Below, in pieces: positions 18,197 through 27,629 of a DNA stretch of 61,476 nt. The notes beneath the pieces were generated by a model. The model had not been told where the DNA came from, searched no databases, and was given only the letters and a program-made list of their open reading frames with translations. The position numbers and the translations under genes are program-made. This DNA is from Pseudomonas monteilii NBRC 103158 = DSM 14164 (GTDB lineage: Bacteria; Pseudomonadota; Gammaproteobacteria; Pseudomonadales; Pseudomonadaceae), in NCBI RefSeq assembly GCF_000730605.1, contig NZ_BBIS01000027.1, positions 1 through 61,476 of the forward strand, in the 5' to 3' direction. Position 1 is the first letter of the stretch; the number at the start of each line of letters is the position of its first letter.

Positions 18197-19927
18197 TCAT
18201 TGCAGTACCACACCGATATCCTTGAAGACGTTGATCAGCCGGCTCCGATAGAACACTTTTGCGTCCTTCTGGTGGTGCTTGAAGATCTTCGTATCAGAAG
18301 GGAAGAACGACTCCATCCTCTTGAACCGTCCGACTTCGTAGCGGATTTGTGAGCACACCTTTTGAACGAAATCCTCGAATTCTGCCATCGACGTGACGTG
18401 TGACTTCATGAGCACACCTCGGTACTCAGGCTTTTCAGGCTTGATCGGCTGTATCTCGAAACAGAAATAGTTCTGTCCATCCACTTCGATGCGCAGCACC
18501 ATCAGGCCGCGGCACTCGCCGGTTTTTTTGTCCAGGTAGACCCAGCTGGGAGCTGATTTGTCGTCAGGTTCCCAGTCCACTGTTGGCTGCAGCCGAATTG
18601 CCCGGGGTGGCCCTTGGTTTTGAAACTTCGGGGGCGTATACCAGTTCACCTTGGTGACCCGATCTGGGTTGTCCTCCATGATCGAACGGAAAGCGTTCCA
18701 GATGTCATAAAGGAAACCTTGCGTCTCCAGTTCGGCCTCGGGCGCATGCTCGAGCTTCCCAACATTCTTGCCTGCTCCGCTTCCATCTCCGGAAGAATGA
18801 CTGCCAGCTTCTGATGGGTGGGGCCCGAGCCGACCACGGTCAGTTCTAATGACGTCCTTCGTTTTCTTAATGGAACGTTTCGACCCAATGACTCCAAAGG
18901 GTGGCGGTTTGACGACAATGATTTCCGAATGGCTGTCCGGGACAGTGTGGGAATTTTCATTGAGGAACTCATCGGCTTCAGCGGTTCGGACAGGCCTCGG
19001 TAGCACCAGCCGTCCTCCTTCTTTACCTTCGCTGCTATCAAACTTTTTGGTCTGCCATTCGATTTCCTCCCCATCCGGTTGGCTTGAGCGGCTCAGGTTT
19101 AGGCACAGGAATGTGTTGCCATCGTTCAGCCACCTGCCGCGACACTCAAGCTGCCCTTTACCTGTAAACCAAGGCGTTGCCTCCATGAAAATTTGGGCGC
19201 TGGGGTCTCTAGAGATGAACTGGGCATTCACGCGCCTGATTTGTTCATCTGCGTAGTCGTCGTACAGCAGGTGTGCGAGGAACACTGCGTCATAGCCGCG
19301 CATTTTCGCAGAAGGTTTTACAAGCCAACGGTGCGCGTCGCGTCGAGTGTCATCAAAGAGCACTGACTTCACATCCGACCAGCGCAAGGTAGCTAGAGCG
19401 CGGCAAACCTCCATGTTTCTGGCATAGGCGCGAATGAAGTACTCAGTGCAAGGGATGAGTAAGCTCTTGCCGTCGTCCAGCTTGAACCGAAGCAGTCGTG
19501 TCAGATCATGCTGGTACTGCAGGGGGTACTCATGATGACTGAAGATGTGGGCATTGCCCTGTTTGATGAGCTCCGCCCTTGAGGTGACCGACCAGCCGGT
19601 TTTTCCGAAGTCGACGTCGAAGACGCGAGTGGTTGAGGCAAGGTTCGTGTCGGATATGCACTTGCCGCTGCGCCAGATGGTGCCTTTCCGATAGTGCGGC
19701 AAGCTGCTCAACGGGACGATGGCTGAGGTACGAGGCCCAGGCTTGTCGTTGAACAACTGCCTGAAATGCACCTTGGCCAGAGGAATGGAGCGTGGTCTTG
19801 TGTTTTGTCGTATTGGGCCGTACCACCAAACGAGCTGGTCGCCTTGAAGCATCTTGACCTGGCTATCAGGGTGCCTGAGGTCAGCGCGGATGTATGAGAC
19901 GTCTACACGTTCAACCAGCTCAACCAA
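18197..19927 (-). CDS. TnsE-like protein (possible second target selector)
   Basis: 576 residues, convergent with tnsF and 1 bp from it. Size and layout resemble Tn7 TnsE (538): an aromatic N-terminal stretch (LVWWYGPIRQN), a low-complexity acidic/Ser middle (~300-410), and a C-terminal module (WVYLDKKTGECRGLMVLRIE, YFCFEIQPIKPEKPEYRGVL, then FKRMESFFP). The ending recalls the TnsE C-terminal domain that binds recessed 3' ends and the sliding clamp. Tn7 TnsE directs insertion into replicating plasmids. The likely start is a TTG at 19927, because no ATG or GTG exists before the upstream in-frame stop. Orientation opposite to tnsABC is unusual. It could instead be an unrelated accessory protein. 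Confidence 0.55.
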   Translation of the reverse strand: MVELVERVDVSYIRADLRHPDSQVKMLQGDQLVWWYGPIRQNTRPRSIPLAKVHFRQLFNDKPGPRTSAIVPLSSLPHYRKGTIWRSGKCISDTNLASTTRVFDVDFGKTGWSVTSRAELIKQGNAHIFSHHEYPLQYQHDLTRLLRFKLDDGKSLLIPCTEYFIRAYARNMEVCRALATLRWSDVKSVLFDDTRRDAHRWLVKPSAKMRGYDAVFLAHLLYDDYADEQIRRVNAQFISRDPSAQIFMEATPWFTGKGQLECRGRWLNDGNTFLCLNLSRSSQPDGEEIEWQTKKFDSSEGKEGGRLVLPRPVRTAEADEFLNENSHTVPDSHSEIIVVKPPPFGVIGSKRSIKKTKDVIRTDRGRLGPHPSEAGSHSSGDGSGAGKNVGKLEHAPEAELETQGFLYDIWNAFRSIMEDNPDRVTKVNWYTPPKFQNQGPPRAIRLQPTVDWEPDDKSAPSWVYLDKKTGECRGLMVLRIEVDGQNYFCFEIQPIKPEKPEYRGVLMKSHVTSMAEFEDFVQKVCSQIRYEVGRFKRMESFFPSDTKIFKHHQKDAKVFYRSRLINVFKDIGVVLQ

Positions 19928-20382
19928 ACCGAAACTCCAATCATGTTAGATCGCCATCTTTCGGAGTCTACTCATTAACGACCTTGCTTGCGACGGAAAA
20001 TAGGCGCCTGATTAATGGCGCGCTGCATTGGTCTTGCGGCGCTGCTCCGGTAAGGGTCGAACCCATACGACGCCTCTCTTGGCGTTGCCGACTGTCGCAT
20101 GGGTACTTGCATGCTAGCATCCTAACATGCATCATCGGACTATAAATACAAACAAGCGGTGCCCATCATGGTCAGCATTGCGTGCGTAAAACCCCCTATC
20201 CCCAGGCTAGCCACGACTGCTCTCTGCCGAGTGCTCGCTGGCTATTCTTCGCGTTTCCATCCGCCTCTATCTCCACCCATCACTGAAAAAGAGCTCTGCA
20301 TCGCGTAAGCGAATAAATCAGGTCTCTAGATCTGTGTGTCTGCGTTTTGGCCCCCGGCCTACTTGAAACAGGAAAATAAGAA
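19928..20382. promoter_or_regulatory. Intergenic region with operator before dehydrogenase operon
   Basis: 455 bp between the TnsE-like gene and the first catabolic operon. It holds the palindrome at 20107-20132, a TATAAAT box at about 20141 just downstream of it, and no convincing gene. The ribosome-binding region before 20383 is weak (GGAAAATAAGAA). Confidence 0.6.
20107..20132. promoter_or_regulatory. GntR-type operator, copy 1
   Basis: Arms TTGCATGCTAG and CTAACATGCAT (9 of 11 complementary) around CATC. The left arm recurs identically at 23873 and 31556. It overlaps the likely promoter of the dehydrogenase/cupin/SphA operon. Confidence 0.7.
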
Positions 20383-21498
20383 ATGAGCATGATGAAAGCT
20401 GCCCGACTGCACCAGGTTGGTCCGACCTTCCAGGTTGATTCGATCGACATCCCTCAGCTGCGTGCGCACGATGTGCTGGTGGAGGTGAAAGCGTGCAACC
20501 TAGTTCCTAACCTGCGTAACGTGATCGAAAGTTATCCGACCTGGTTCCCGTACCTCCCACTGCCTAAGCTTCCAGCGGTCTATGGCTTGGATGCCGCCGG
20601 CATCGTCAAAGAGGTCGGGCCAGGGGTTCATGGCATCAAGGTGGGCGATCGGGTTTATGTGAATCCTGGCCGCAGTTGCGGTTCATGCCATGCGTGCCTG
20701 CGCGGGCAGCACATTAACTGCACAGCCTATACCTTCCAGGGCTACTTCGGCTTTGGGCCAGGCTCACAAGAGATTTTCGAAGACTATCCGTATGGTGGCC
20801 TGTGTCAGTACATGACGGCTCCTGCGTCCGGCCTGGTGAAGCTGCCCGAGGCAATTTCCTTTGAGCAAGGCTGCCGGTTTGGTTACCTCGGGACTGCATA
20901 TTCGGCATTGCGCAAAGCGGGCGTTTGCTCTGGTCAGTCTGTCTTGATCAGTGGCGCTTCTGGAACGCTCGGACTGGGTGCTGTGCTTTTGGCGCTCGCA
21001 ATGGGGGCAACCAAGATTTTCGCGATGGCTCGTAACCATGAACTGCTTGAGCGAGTTCGCCAAATTGCTCCGGATCGTATCCTCACCCTCTCAGTCGGTG
21101 AACATGATATTGGCGACTGGGTACGAGAGAACACCAACGGTCTTGGTGCTGATGTATTCGTTGATGCAGTGGGGCCAGGTGCTCCTCACGAATTGAGCAT
21201 TGATGGCATCAATGCGCTGCGCCGTGGCGGGCGTATGGTCGACATCGGTGGCATGTCTGAGGATCTGCCAGTACCGATGTTCAAACTCATGTGCTTCCAG
21301 ATCAGCGTTATTGGCTCCTTGTGGTTCACGGTAGCTGAAGGTCAAGACATGGCCGAGATGGCCGCGGCAGGCACTCTTGACCTGTCAGTCTTTGATCAGG
21401 AGGTGTTCCCACTTGAGCGCGTTAACGAGGCCATGGATGCCATTGCATCTCGAAAAGGTGGCTTCACCAACTTTGTTATCGACCCTAGCCTGAGCTGA
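20383..21498 (+). CDS. Zinc-type medium-chain dehydrogenase, catalytic zinc ligand altered
   Basis: A 371-residue MDR-family oxidoreductase. The N-terminal GroES-like domain keeps the structural-zinc loop CGSCHACLRGQHINC. The Rossmann domain has LISGASGTLGLGAVLLALAMG. The usual catalytic-zinc GHE motif is replaced by YGLDAAG (His to Leu, Glu to Asp), and the first ligand region reads KACNLVPN, so a catalytic zinc is doubtful. The substrate is unknown; an aromatic alcohol or side-chain alcohol is plausible from context. First gene of an operon with the cupin and SphA-like genes, behind operator copy 1. Confidence 0.82.
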   Translation: MSMMKAARLHQVGPTFQVDSIDIPQLRAHDVLVEVKACNLVPNLRNVIESYPTWFPYLPLPKLPAVYGLDAAGIVKEVGPGVHGIKVGDRVYVNPGRSCGSCHACLRGQHINCTAYTFQGYFGFGPGSQEIFEDYPYGGLCQYMTAPASGLVKLPEAISFEQGCRFGYLGTAYSALRKAGVCSGQSVLISGASGTLGLGAVLLALAMGATKIFAMARNHELLERVRQIAPDRILTLSVGEHDIGDWVRENTNGLGADVFVDAVGPGAPHELSIDGINALRRGGRMVDIGGMSEDLPVPMFKLMCFQISVIGSLWFTVAEGQDMAEMAAAGTLDLSVFDQEVFPLERVNEAMDAIASRKGGFTNFVIDPSLS

Positions 21499-21503
21499 GC
21501 CGA

Positions 21504-21529
21504 AGCGCCGCTCGTTTGCGAGCGGCGCT
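21504..21529. terminator. Hairpin after dehydrogenase gene
   Basis: Perfect 11-bp stem AGCGCCGCTCG/CGAGCGGCGCT with a TTTG loop, followed by only a short T stretch (GCTTTC). It probably attenuates rather than fully ends transcription into the cupin gene. Confidence 0.65.
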
Positions 21530-21549
21530 GCTTTCAGTGGAGCCTGATC

Positions 21550-22089
21550 ATGAAAGTAAGACGCGTTGTAGCGGGTACCCAGGGTGGAAAATCTGTTTTC
21601 CTGAGTGACGGCTTAGCTCCTCATACCTATGAGTATGAGCATGTGCCGGGTTTTGCGACCTCGCTCATTTGGGAGACCGCTTCACTTCCTGTAATCCCAG
21701 AAGGCTTAGTAGACCCAGTGCGAGAGTCGTCCACGTTACTGCCCAAGCCGGGAGAGACAAAATGTCTGGCAGTCAGCTTCCCGCCTGACTCGGTGTTTGG
21801 GTCTTCTGACTTTGACCCCAATGACGCAAACGCGGAGCAGCAGCGCAAGCTCCTGGGTCTATACGAGTGCTTCGATCCGGAGCGCCCTGGCATGCATGCA
21901 TCGCCGACGATCGATTACGGAGTCGTTGTCAAAGGTCCGCTCATCTTGGAGCTTGATGACGGTGAAGTCCGAGAGCTTTCCAGTGGAGATGTTGTAGTCC
22001 AGCAAGGAAATGTCCACGCCTGGCGAAATCCGGGTAGTGAGCCTGCGCTTATTACATTTATATTGATCGGTGCCAATACCAAGCAGTAA
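21550..22089 (+). CDS. Cupin-domain protein
   Basis: A 179-residue cytosolic protein whose C-terminal ~80 residues form a cupin_2 barrel: VVKGPLILELDDGEVRELSSGD, then VVVQQGNVHAWRNPGSEPAL with the conserved His-Trp-Asn. The preceding ~95 residues contain a PPDSVFGSSDFDPNDAN segment, seen in cupins annotated near aromatic-degradation genes. Metal-dependent isomerase, dioxygenase or sensor roles are all possible. It lies between the MDR dehydrogenase and the outer-membrane protein gene. Confidence 0.8.
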   Translation: MKVRRVVAGTQGGKSVFLSDGLAPHTYEYEHVPGFATSLIWETASLPVIPEGLVDPVRESSTLLPKPGETKCLAVSFPPDSVFGSSDFDPNDANAEQQRKLLGLYECFDPERPGMHASPTIDYGVVVKGPLILELDDGEVRELSSGDVVVQQGNVHAWRNPGSEPALITFILIGANTKQ

Positions 22090-22117
22090 ACGGTAGACAT
22101 TACATAGGATAATAAAA

Positions 22118-23035
22118 ATGAAAAGTTATGTAGCTCGTGCCGGCTTAGTCGGTGCGATCGGATGTTCTTTGCTTGTGTCTTGGGACGTTAATGCCACCGA
22201 GAATGGTGACACAGTATGGCCGCTCGGGGTGCAAACAGTGCTGCCCGCGATTCTGCCGGCTCCAGGCGATACATCCCTCTACAGCTACACCGCCTATTAC
22301 AAGGCTGATAGCTTCAAGGATAAGCATGGTGATTCGGCGATTCCGGGATTTAGTCTGGAAAATTTCATTCAAGCTGTGCGGGTAGTGCACACTTGGGATG
22401 CCAAATTCGACAGTGGCATTACGCTGAGTAGTGGTGTAATTGCTTCTGCGAATAAGATAAAAGTAGAGGCTTTTGGGAATAGCGATACCGATTCTGGGTT
22501 TAGACAACTGTATCTTACGCCGCTGTACATCGGTTACTCACCGTCTGAAAATCTGCACCTGCTTACGGGCTTCAGTGCTTTTGTCCCACTTGGGAACTAC
22601 GATGGAAGCAAACTGGCAAACAGCCCAACCGGTAATGCGAGCTACACTCAGGAGTTCGATCTGACCTGGTTCCCGCACCCAGACTGGGAGGTCTCAGTAG
22701 CCCCCACCTTCACCATCAACGCAAAAAACGATGACACTGACTACCGGTCAGGGAACGTGCTGAACATCGACTATTTACTGGGATACAGACTGCAGTCGAA
22801 CCCGAAGGTCCAGCTTGGTCTGGTGGGCTACTACACCAAGCAGGTCACCGATGATCAGTGGGATCACGGTGAGCTGGATGATGGAAATCGCCTGCGCAAA
22901 TTTGCTATCGGGCCGCAGATTTTTTACGCCTTTGACCAAACCTCTGGGGTTGTCTTGAAGTGGATGCGCGAGACCTCCGTTAGGAACGGTCCCAAGGGTG
23001 ATTCTCTCTGGCTGGAGTTCGCTTTTCCTCTATGA
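22118..23035 (+). CDS. SphA/phenol-MetA-type outer-membrane protein
   Basis: A 305-residue exported protein with a signal-like N-terminus (GLVGAIGCSLLVSWDVNA, cleavage likely near residue 27) and alternating amphipathic strands throughout, ending in a C-terminal Phe-rich strand (LWLEFAFPL), as in outer-membrane beta-barrels. It resembles the Phenol_MetA_deg/SphA family encoded in many aromatic-catabolic clusters, thought to help uptake of hydrophobic substrates. Last gene of its operon; its stop overlaps the convergent GntR gene by 6 bp. Confidence 0.8.
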   Translation: MKSYVARAGLVGAIGCSLLVSWDVNATENGDTVWPLGVQTVLPAILPAPGDTSLYSYTAYYKADSFKDKHGDSAIPGFSLENFIQAVRVVHTWDAKFDSGITLSSGVIASANKIKVEAFGNSDTDSGFRQLYLTPLYIGYSPSENLHLLTGFSAFVPLGNYDGSKLANSPTGNASYTQEFDLTWFPHPDWEVSVAPTFTINAKNDDTDYRSGNVLNIDYLLGYRLQSNPKVQLGLVGYYTKQVTDDQWDHGELDDGNRLRKFAIGPQIFYAFDQTSGVVLKWMRETSVRNGPKGDSLWLEFAFPL

Positions 23036-23695
23036 GGCAAGCTTCGCGTCGGCAGACATTTTAGAAGCCACATCCCGCGCAACGCTATGAATATGGCTCG
23101 CAGCCGCTTCGGCTGCGGCCTTTTTGTTTCTAGTTTTCAGCGCTGCAATAATTCCATCGTGCTCATCTGTCGCTGCGCCCAGGTGTACTTGAAAGCCGCA
23201 AGTCTGGACGATGAAGAAGTCGGACAATTCAAAGTTCGCAATTTGACGGGCCGAAAGGATGGGAGACTTAGCCATGGAGTGCAGCAGTCGATGGAAGTCG
23301 ACATTGAGCGCGCGATAGCTTTCGGATGCGTCACTGTGCTGCGGATTGATACTCCTGATTTTGTCGTTGATTTCGGTCATTCTCAAGACTTCTTCGGGCG
23401 ATCCGCGCTCGGCTGCAAGCCCGGCAATGAGTGCCTCGTTGTTTGCGAACATCTCGTAGAAATCGTCAACCTCCAACTGAGTAGGGTGTACCACTTCGCA
23501 TCCGACCTGGGCCGTGATCACCACGAAGCCCCTTTCTTGCAGGCTGTTCAGTGCAGTCATGATCGGCTGGCGGCTGACTCCGGTCTCTTCACCAATTTCC
23601 TTGACCAGAATCTTTTGCCCGAACTCATATCGGCAAGTGAGTAGGCGCTCCAAGATATGTTGGTAGATAGCGGTCTTTTTATTTGCCACTTGCAT
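23030..23695 (-). CDS. GntR-family (FCD) regulator of the aromatic island
   Basis: A 221-residue repressor-type regulator. The N-terminal winged helix (AIYQHILERLLTCRYEFGQK, IGEETGVSRQPIMTALNSL) is classic GntR. The C-terminal all-helical FCD domain (VDDFYEMFANNEALIAGLAA ... VDFHRLLHSM ... EHDGIIAALKTRNKKAA) has the usual Asp/His metal-ligand pattern and would bind an aromatic acid or intermediate. It lies between two operons that carry the TTGCATGCTAG palindrome, and a partial copy (CATTCTAGCAT, 23749-23759) lies 54 bp upstream of its own start, so autoregulation is likely. It takes the place of the IclR-type MhpR of E. coli. Confidence 0.88.
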   Translation of the reverse strand: MQVANKKTAIYQHILERLLTCRYEFGQKILVKEIGEETGVSRQPIMTALNSLQERGFVVITAQVGCEVVHPTQLEVDDFYEMFANNEALIAGLAAERGSPEEVLRMTEINDKIRSINPQHSDASESYRALNVDFHRLLHSMAKSPILSARQIANFELSDFFIVQTCGFQVHLGAATDEHDGIIAALKTRNKKAAAEAAASHIHSVARDVASKMSADAKLAS

Positions 23696-24033
23696 TCGAG
23701 TCGAATTCCCAGGTCGGTTGTTGCGAATTGATGTCAGGATCAGGCTTACATTCTAGCATTTCTGATAGTAAACCAGATTTCAGTCATTTTCGCTGTTGTC
23801 GCTCGTCGGCGGGCTGCTCTCGTTCTGGTGCTGGGCGGTCGATCACAGAGCGATGAGCGGGCCTTGTTGTACTTGCATGCTAGCATTCTAGCGTGCATGA
23901 TGATTGGGCAGACAACAACAAATCTACCTGCATGGCGTTATCCCGCCGCCTCATGGGCGTATCAGGGTTCCGCTCATGCCGTCCCAGTGCGAGGCGGCCT
24001 GCACTGGGGCATCGACGTAAAGGTTCCGTACCG
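23696..24033. promoter_or_regulatory. Divergent regulatory region, GntR gene / mhpB operon
   Basis: 338 bp holding operator copy 2 (23873-23898) and the partial site at 23749-23759. No additional gene is supported; a short frame upstream of mhpB lacks a ribosome-binding site. Confidence 0.6.
23873..23898. promoter_or_regulatory. GntR-type operator, copy 2
   Basis: TTGCATGCTAG, CATT spacer, CTAGCGTGCAT (9 of 11 complementary). Same arm length and spacer as copy 1, about 135 bp upstream of mhpB. Confidence 0.72.
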
Positions 24034-24978
24034 ATGAACGCTTACCTACATTGCCTGTCGCACACCCCCCTTATTGGGCATTTCGACCCAACCCAAGACG
24101 TGCTGGATGAAGTGGCCGAAGTGGTTCGGGCCGCTCGAGCGCGGATCGAGGCCTTCAACCCAGAGCTCGTGGTGCTCTTTGCGCCTGATCACTACAACGG
24201 CTTTTTCTACGACGTGATGCCGCCTTTCTGCTTAGGTATGGCCGCGGAAGCTATCGGCGATTTTGGTTCACTTGCCGGCACGCTATCTGTACCCAAAGAA
24301 CTTGCCGAAGCCTGTGCTGAATCTGTTCTGACGTCGGGAATCGATCTGGCCGTGTCCTACAGGATGCAGGTCGATCATGGCTTCGCTCAGCCACTTGAGT
24401 TTCTGCTCGGCGGCCTGGACAAATATCCCGTTCTTCCTGTTTTCGTGAACTGTGTGGCACCACCTCTGCCGACGTTTGAGCGTGTCCGGTTGCTCGGTGA
24501 AGCGATTGGCCGCTTCACCCGCGGGCTCAACAAGCGGGTGCTGTTCTTGGGCTCGGGCGGGCTGTCTCATCAGCCCCCAGTGCCAGAGTTGGCAAAGGTC
24601 GATGCACGCATGGCCGACCGGCTGATGGGCAGTGGTCGGGATCTACCGCCTGAAGAGCGCGATGCCCGTACTCAACGAGTCGTCGTGGCTGCTGAACGAT
24701 TTGTTGAAGATCAGAACACCCTTCATCCACTGAATCCCAAGTGGGATCAGTACTTCCTGGATGTCGTTGAGCAGGATCTGGTGAGCCAGCTTGATGACCT
24801 CAGTAACTCCCATCTCTCGGAGCTGGCCGGCAAATCGACGCATGAGGTCAAGGCCTGGGTCGCTGCGTTTTCGGCCTTGGCGGCTCACGGCGCCTACACC
24901 GCTACCGACCGCTACTACCGACCGATTCCTGAGTGGATCGCAGGCTTCGGCTCTATCAGTGCGCACACCCAGCGCTAA
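24034..24978 (+). CDS. mhpB: 2,3-dihydroxyphenylpropionate 1,2-dioxygenase
   Basis: Extradiol (class III, LigB superfamily) ring-cleavage dioxygenase, 314 residues, the same length as E. coli MhpB and very similar throughout ([48 protein letters not shown]). It opens 2,3-dihydroxyphenylpropionate or the cinnamate analogue using Fe(II); active-site His residues lie in SHTPL, PDHYN and GLSHQ. The start ATG 24034 (MNAYLHC) follows AAAGGTTCC weakly. First gene of mhpBCDFE, behind operator copy 2. Confidence 0.95.
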   Translation: MNAYLHCLSHTPLIGHFDPTQDVLDEVAEVVRAARARIEAFNPELVVLFAPDHYNGFFYDVMPPFCLGMAAEAIGDFGSLAGTLSVPKELAEACAESVLTSGIDLAVSYRMQVDHGFAQPLEFLLGGLDKYPVLPVFVNCVAPPLPTFERVRLLGEAIGRFTRGLNKRVLFLGSGGLSHQPPVPELAKVDARMADRLMGSGRDLPPEERDARTQRVVVAAERFVEDQNTLHPLNPKWDQYFLDVVEQDLVSQLDDLSNSHLSELAGKSTHEVKAWVAAFSALAAHGAYTATDRYYRPIPEWIAGFGSISAHTQR

Positions 24979-25001
24979 TACACCTTCACGGAGACTTAAT
25001 C

Positions 25002-25859
25002 GTGACTGCAATCACTGAAAAAGAAACCAGCAAATTCGTTCGCATCCAGGATGGCGATCTGGATTTGAACATCCACTACAACGACTGCGGTGAAGGCAAA
25101 GAAACCGTTGTGATGCTCCACGGCTCAGGTCCTGGTGCGAGTGGCTGGGCCAACTTCAATCGGAACATCGAGCCACTGGTAAACGCCGGCTTTCGCGTCA
25201 TCCTGATGGACTGCCCAGGTTGGAGCAAAAGCGATTCGATCGTGAGCACCGGCTCTCGCTCTGATCTGAACGCCCGCGTGCTCAAAGGTCTGGTCGACAA
25301 GCTCGACCTGGACAAGATTCACATCCTCGGTAATTCCATGGGGGGGCACACCGCAGTTGCCTTCTCTCTGACCTGGCCAGAGCGCGTTGGCAAACTGGTT
25401 CTGATGGGAGGCGGTACGGGCGGTGTGAGCCCGTTTGTGCCGATGCCAAGCGAAGGCATCAAACTGCTCAATGGCTTGTATCGCGAGCCTACGATCGAAA
25501 ACCTCAAGAAGATGATGAGCATCTTTGTCTACGACACCAGCGATCTGACTGAGGAGCTGTTCCAGACGCGGTTGGACAACATGCTGGCCCGCAAAGACCA
25601 TCTTGAGAATTTCACTGCAAGCCTTGCCGCCAACCTGAAGCAATTCCCGGATTTCGGCCATCGCTTGGGTGAAATCAACGCAGAGACCTTGGTTATCTGG
25701 GGGCGTAACGACCGTTTCGTTCCACTCGACACCGGCCTGCGCCTGGTTGCTGGCATCCCTAACTCCCAGCTGCATGTGTTCAACAAGTGCGGACATTGGG
25801 CGCAGTGGGAGCACGCGGACACCTTTAACCGCATGGTTCTTGATTTCCTTACCCACTGA
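25002..25859 (+). CDS. mhpC: Ring-fission product hydrolase MhpC
   Basis: Alpha/beta-hydrolase of 285 residues that splits the meta-cleavage product to 2-hydroxypenta-2,4-dienoate and succinate (or fumarate). The catalytic triad is visible: Ser in [11 protein letters not shown], Asp in [11 protein letters not shown], and His in [11 protein letters not shown]; the oxyanion motif is [10 protein letters not shown]. The start is GTG 25002 (VTAITEKET), placed by length (E. coli 288) and an upstream GGAGA; the frame is open to 24933 inside mhpB. Confidence 0.95.
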   Translation: MTAITEKETSKFVRIQDGDLDLNIHYNDCGEGKETVVMLHGSGPGASGWANFNRNIEPLVNAGFRVILMDCPGWSKSDSIVSTGSRSDLNARVLKGLVDKLDLDKIHILGNSMGGHTAVAFSLTWPERVGKLVLMGGGTGGVSPFVPMPSEGIKLLNGLYREPTIENLKKMMSIFVYDTSDLTEELFQTRLDNMLARKDHLENFTASLAANLKQFPDFGHRLGEINAETLVIWGRNDRFVPLDTGLRLVAGIPNSQLHVFNKCGHWAQWEHADTFNRMVLDFLTH

Positions 25860-25871
25860 CCGAGGTCACGC

Positions 25872-26666
25872 ATGAACACTTCACAAGAGACCCTTGAGCG
25901 CTTAGCGGCTGAGCTGCGCAAAGCTGAAGGAAAGGGCGAACCTGTTGGGCCACTGCGTGACGTCATCGGCGCCACAAATGTGGAGCATGCCTATGCGATT
26001 CAACGTTTGAACCAGGCTTATGCCATTGCCAATGGCCGGCGTCTGGTGGGCCGCAAAATCGGGTTGACCAATCCAAAGGTTCAGGCCCAGCTCGGTGTGG
26101 ATCAACCGGACTTTGGTTGCTTGTTTGCTGACATGGCCTATGGCGATAACGAGGTCATTCCATTTGAGCGCGTCCTTCAGCCGAAGATCGAGGCTGAGAT
26201 CGCATTAATCCTGGAGCGTGACCTGCCGAGTGCATCTACCACGTTTGCAGATGTCATTGCTGCAACCGGCTGGGTTGTCCCAGCACTGGAAGTTGTCGGC
26301 AGCCGCATCGAAGGTTGGAACATCAAATTCGCTGACACCGTGGCTGACAACGCTTCTAGTGGCTGCTTCGTCTTGGGCGGTCCAGCTCGGCGTATCGACG
26401 GGCTCGACCTGCGAGGCGCGACCATGCGCATGTCCAAGAACGGTGAAGTCGTGAGCTCTGGCAGTGGCGGTGAATGCCTGGGTAATCCGCTGAATGCTGC
26501 TGTATGGCTAGCCCGCACCATGGCCGAGTTCGGTGAGCCTCTCAAGGCCGGTGACATCATTCTCACCGGAGCCCTGGGACCGATGGTAGGTGTCAGCGCG
26601 GGTGATCATTTTGAAGCCGAAATCGAAGGCCTTGGCCGAGTCGGCGTGTCGTTCAGTGTCGTGTGA
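25872..26666 (+). CDS. mhpD: 2-hydroxypenta-2,4-dienoate hydratase MhpD
   Basis: A 264-residue fumarylacetoacetate-hydrolase-superfamily hydratase that converts 2-hydroxypentadienoate to 4-hydroxy-2-oxovalerate. Metal ligands are the acidic residues in [15 protein letters not shown], and the family core is seen in [14 protein letters not shown] and [12 protein letters not shown]. Length matches E. coli MhpD (269). It starts 12 bp after mhpC. Confidence 0.93.
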   Translation: MNTSQETLERLAAELRKAEGKGEPVGPLRDVIGATNVEHAYAIQRLNQAYAIANGRRLVGRKIGLTNPKVQAQLGVDQPDFGCLFADMAYGDNEVIPFERVLQPKIEAEIALILERDLPSASTTFADVIAATGWVVPALEVVGSRIEGWNIKFADTVADNASSGCFVLGGPARRIDGLDLRGATMRMSKNGEVVSSGSGGECLGNPLNAAVWLARTMAEFGEPLKAGDIILTGALGPMVGVSAGDHFEAEIEGLGRVGVSFSVV

Positions 26667-26679
26667 CGGAGGTTTTGAA

Positions 26680-27618
26680 ATGACTACCAAACGTAAAGTT
26701 GCCATCGTTGGCTCCGGAAACATCGGCACCGATCTGATGATCAAGATCTTGCGTAATGCCGAGCACTTGGAAATGGCAGTGATGGTCGGTATTGATCCCG
26801 CCTCAGATGGCCTGGCCCGTGCCGGTCGTATGGGCGTTGCGACAACCCACGAGGGTGTTGCGGGTCTTGTGAAAATGCCGGAATTCGCTGATGTCGATTT
26901 CGTGTTCGATGCCACTAGCGCCGGTGCTCACGTCAAAAACGACGCGCTGCTGCGAGCAACCAAGCCTGGCATCCGGGTGATCGACCTGACTCCCGCGGCT
27001 ATTGGTCCATACTGCGTTCCCGTCGTAAACCTTGAGCAGCACGTCAACGCTGAGAACCTCAACATGGTCACCTGCGGCGGCCAAGCGACCATTCCCATGG
27101 TGGCTGCTGTATCGCGCGTCGCCAAAGTGCATTACGCGGAAATTGTTGCATCGATTGCCTCTAAATCCGCTGGTCCAGGTACTCGAGCGAACATCGACGA
27201 GTTCACTGAAACCACCTCGAAGGCCATCGAGGCGATCGGCGGTGCGGCAAAGGGTAAAGCCATCATCATCATGAACCCAGCGGAGCCGCCGTTGATGATG
27301 CGTGACACTGTGTATGTCCTTTCTGAAGCAGCAGACCAAGACCATGTTGAGGCCTCCATCGAAGAGATGGTTGCTGCGGTGAATGCTTATGTACCGGGCT
27401 ATCGGTTGAAGCAGAAAGTGCAGTTCGAAGTGATCCCGGACACGGCGCCGCTGAACATCCCAGGCCACGGCGAATTCAGCGGTCTGAAGACCTCTGTGTT
27501 TATCGAGGTTGAAGGGGCTGCCCATTATCTGCCGGCGTATGCGGGCAATCTCGACATCATGACTTCTGCTGCGTTGGCGACTGCTGAACGCATGGCACAG
27601 TCGATGAGCCAGGCCTGA
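26680..27618 (+). CDS. mhpF: Acetaldehyde dehydrogenase (acylating) MhpF
   Basis: A 312-residue CoA-acylating dehydrogenase that turns acetaldehyde from the aldolase into acetyl-CoA. It has an NAD-binding start [17 protein letters not shown] and the catalytic Cys in [14 protein letters not shown]. coli MhpF is 316. The start ATG 26680 sits after GGAGGT; the frame extends upstream into mhpD. It normally forms a channelling complex with MhpE, encoded next. Confidence 0.95.
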   Translation: MTTKRKVAIVGSGNIGTDLMIKILRNAEHLEMAVMVGIDPASDGLARAGRMGVATTHEGVAGLVKMPEFADVDFVFDATSAGAHVKNDALLRATKPGIRVIDLTPAAIGPYCVPVVNLEQHVNAENLNMVTCGGQATIPMVAAVSRVAKVHYAEIVASIASKSAGPGTRANIDEFTETTSKAIEAIGGAAKGKAIIIMNPAEPPLMMRDTVYVLSEAADQDHVEASIEEMVAAVNAYVPGYRLKQKVQFEVIPDTAPLNIPGHGEFSGLKTSVFIEVEGAAHYLPAYAGNLDIMTSAALATAERMAQSMSQA

Positions 27619-27629
27619 GGAGCGCAGTT

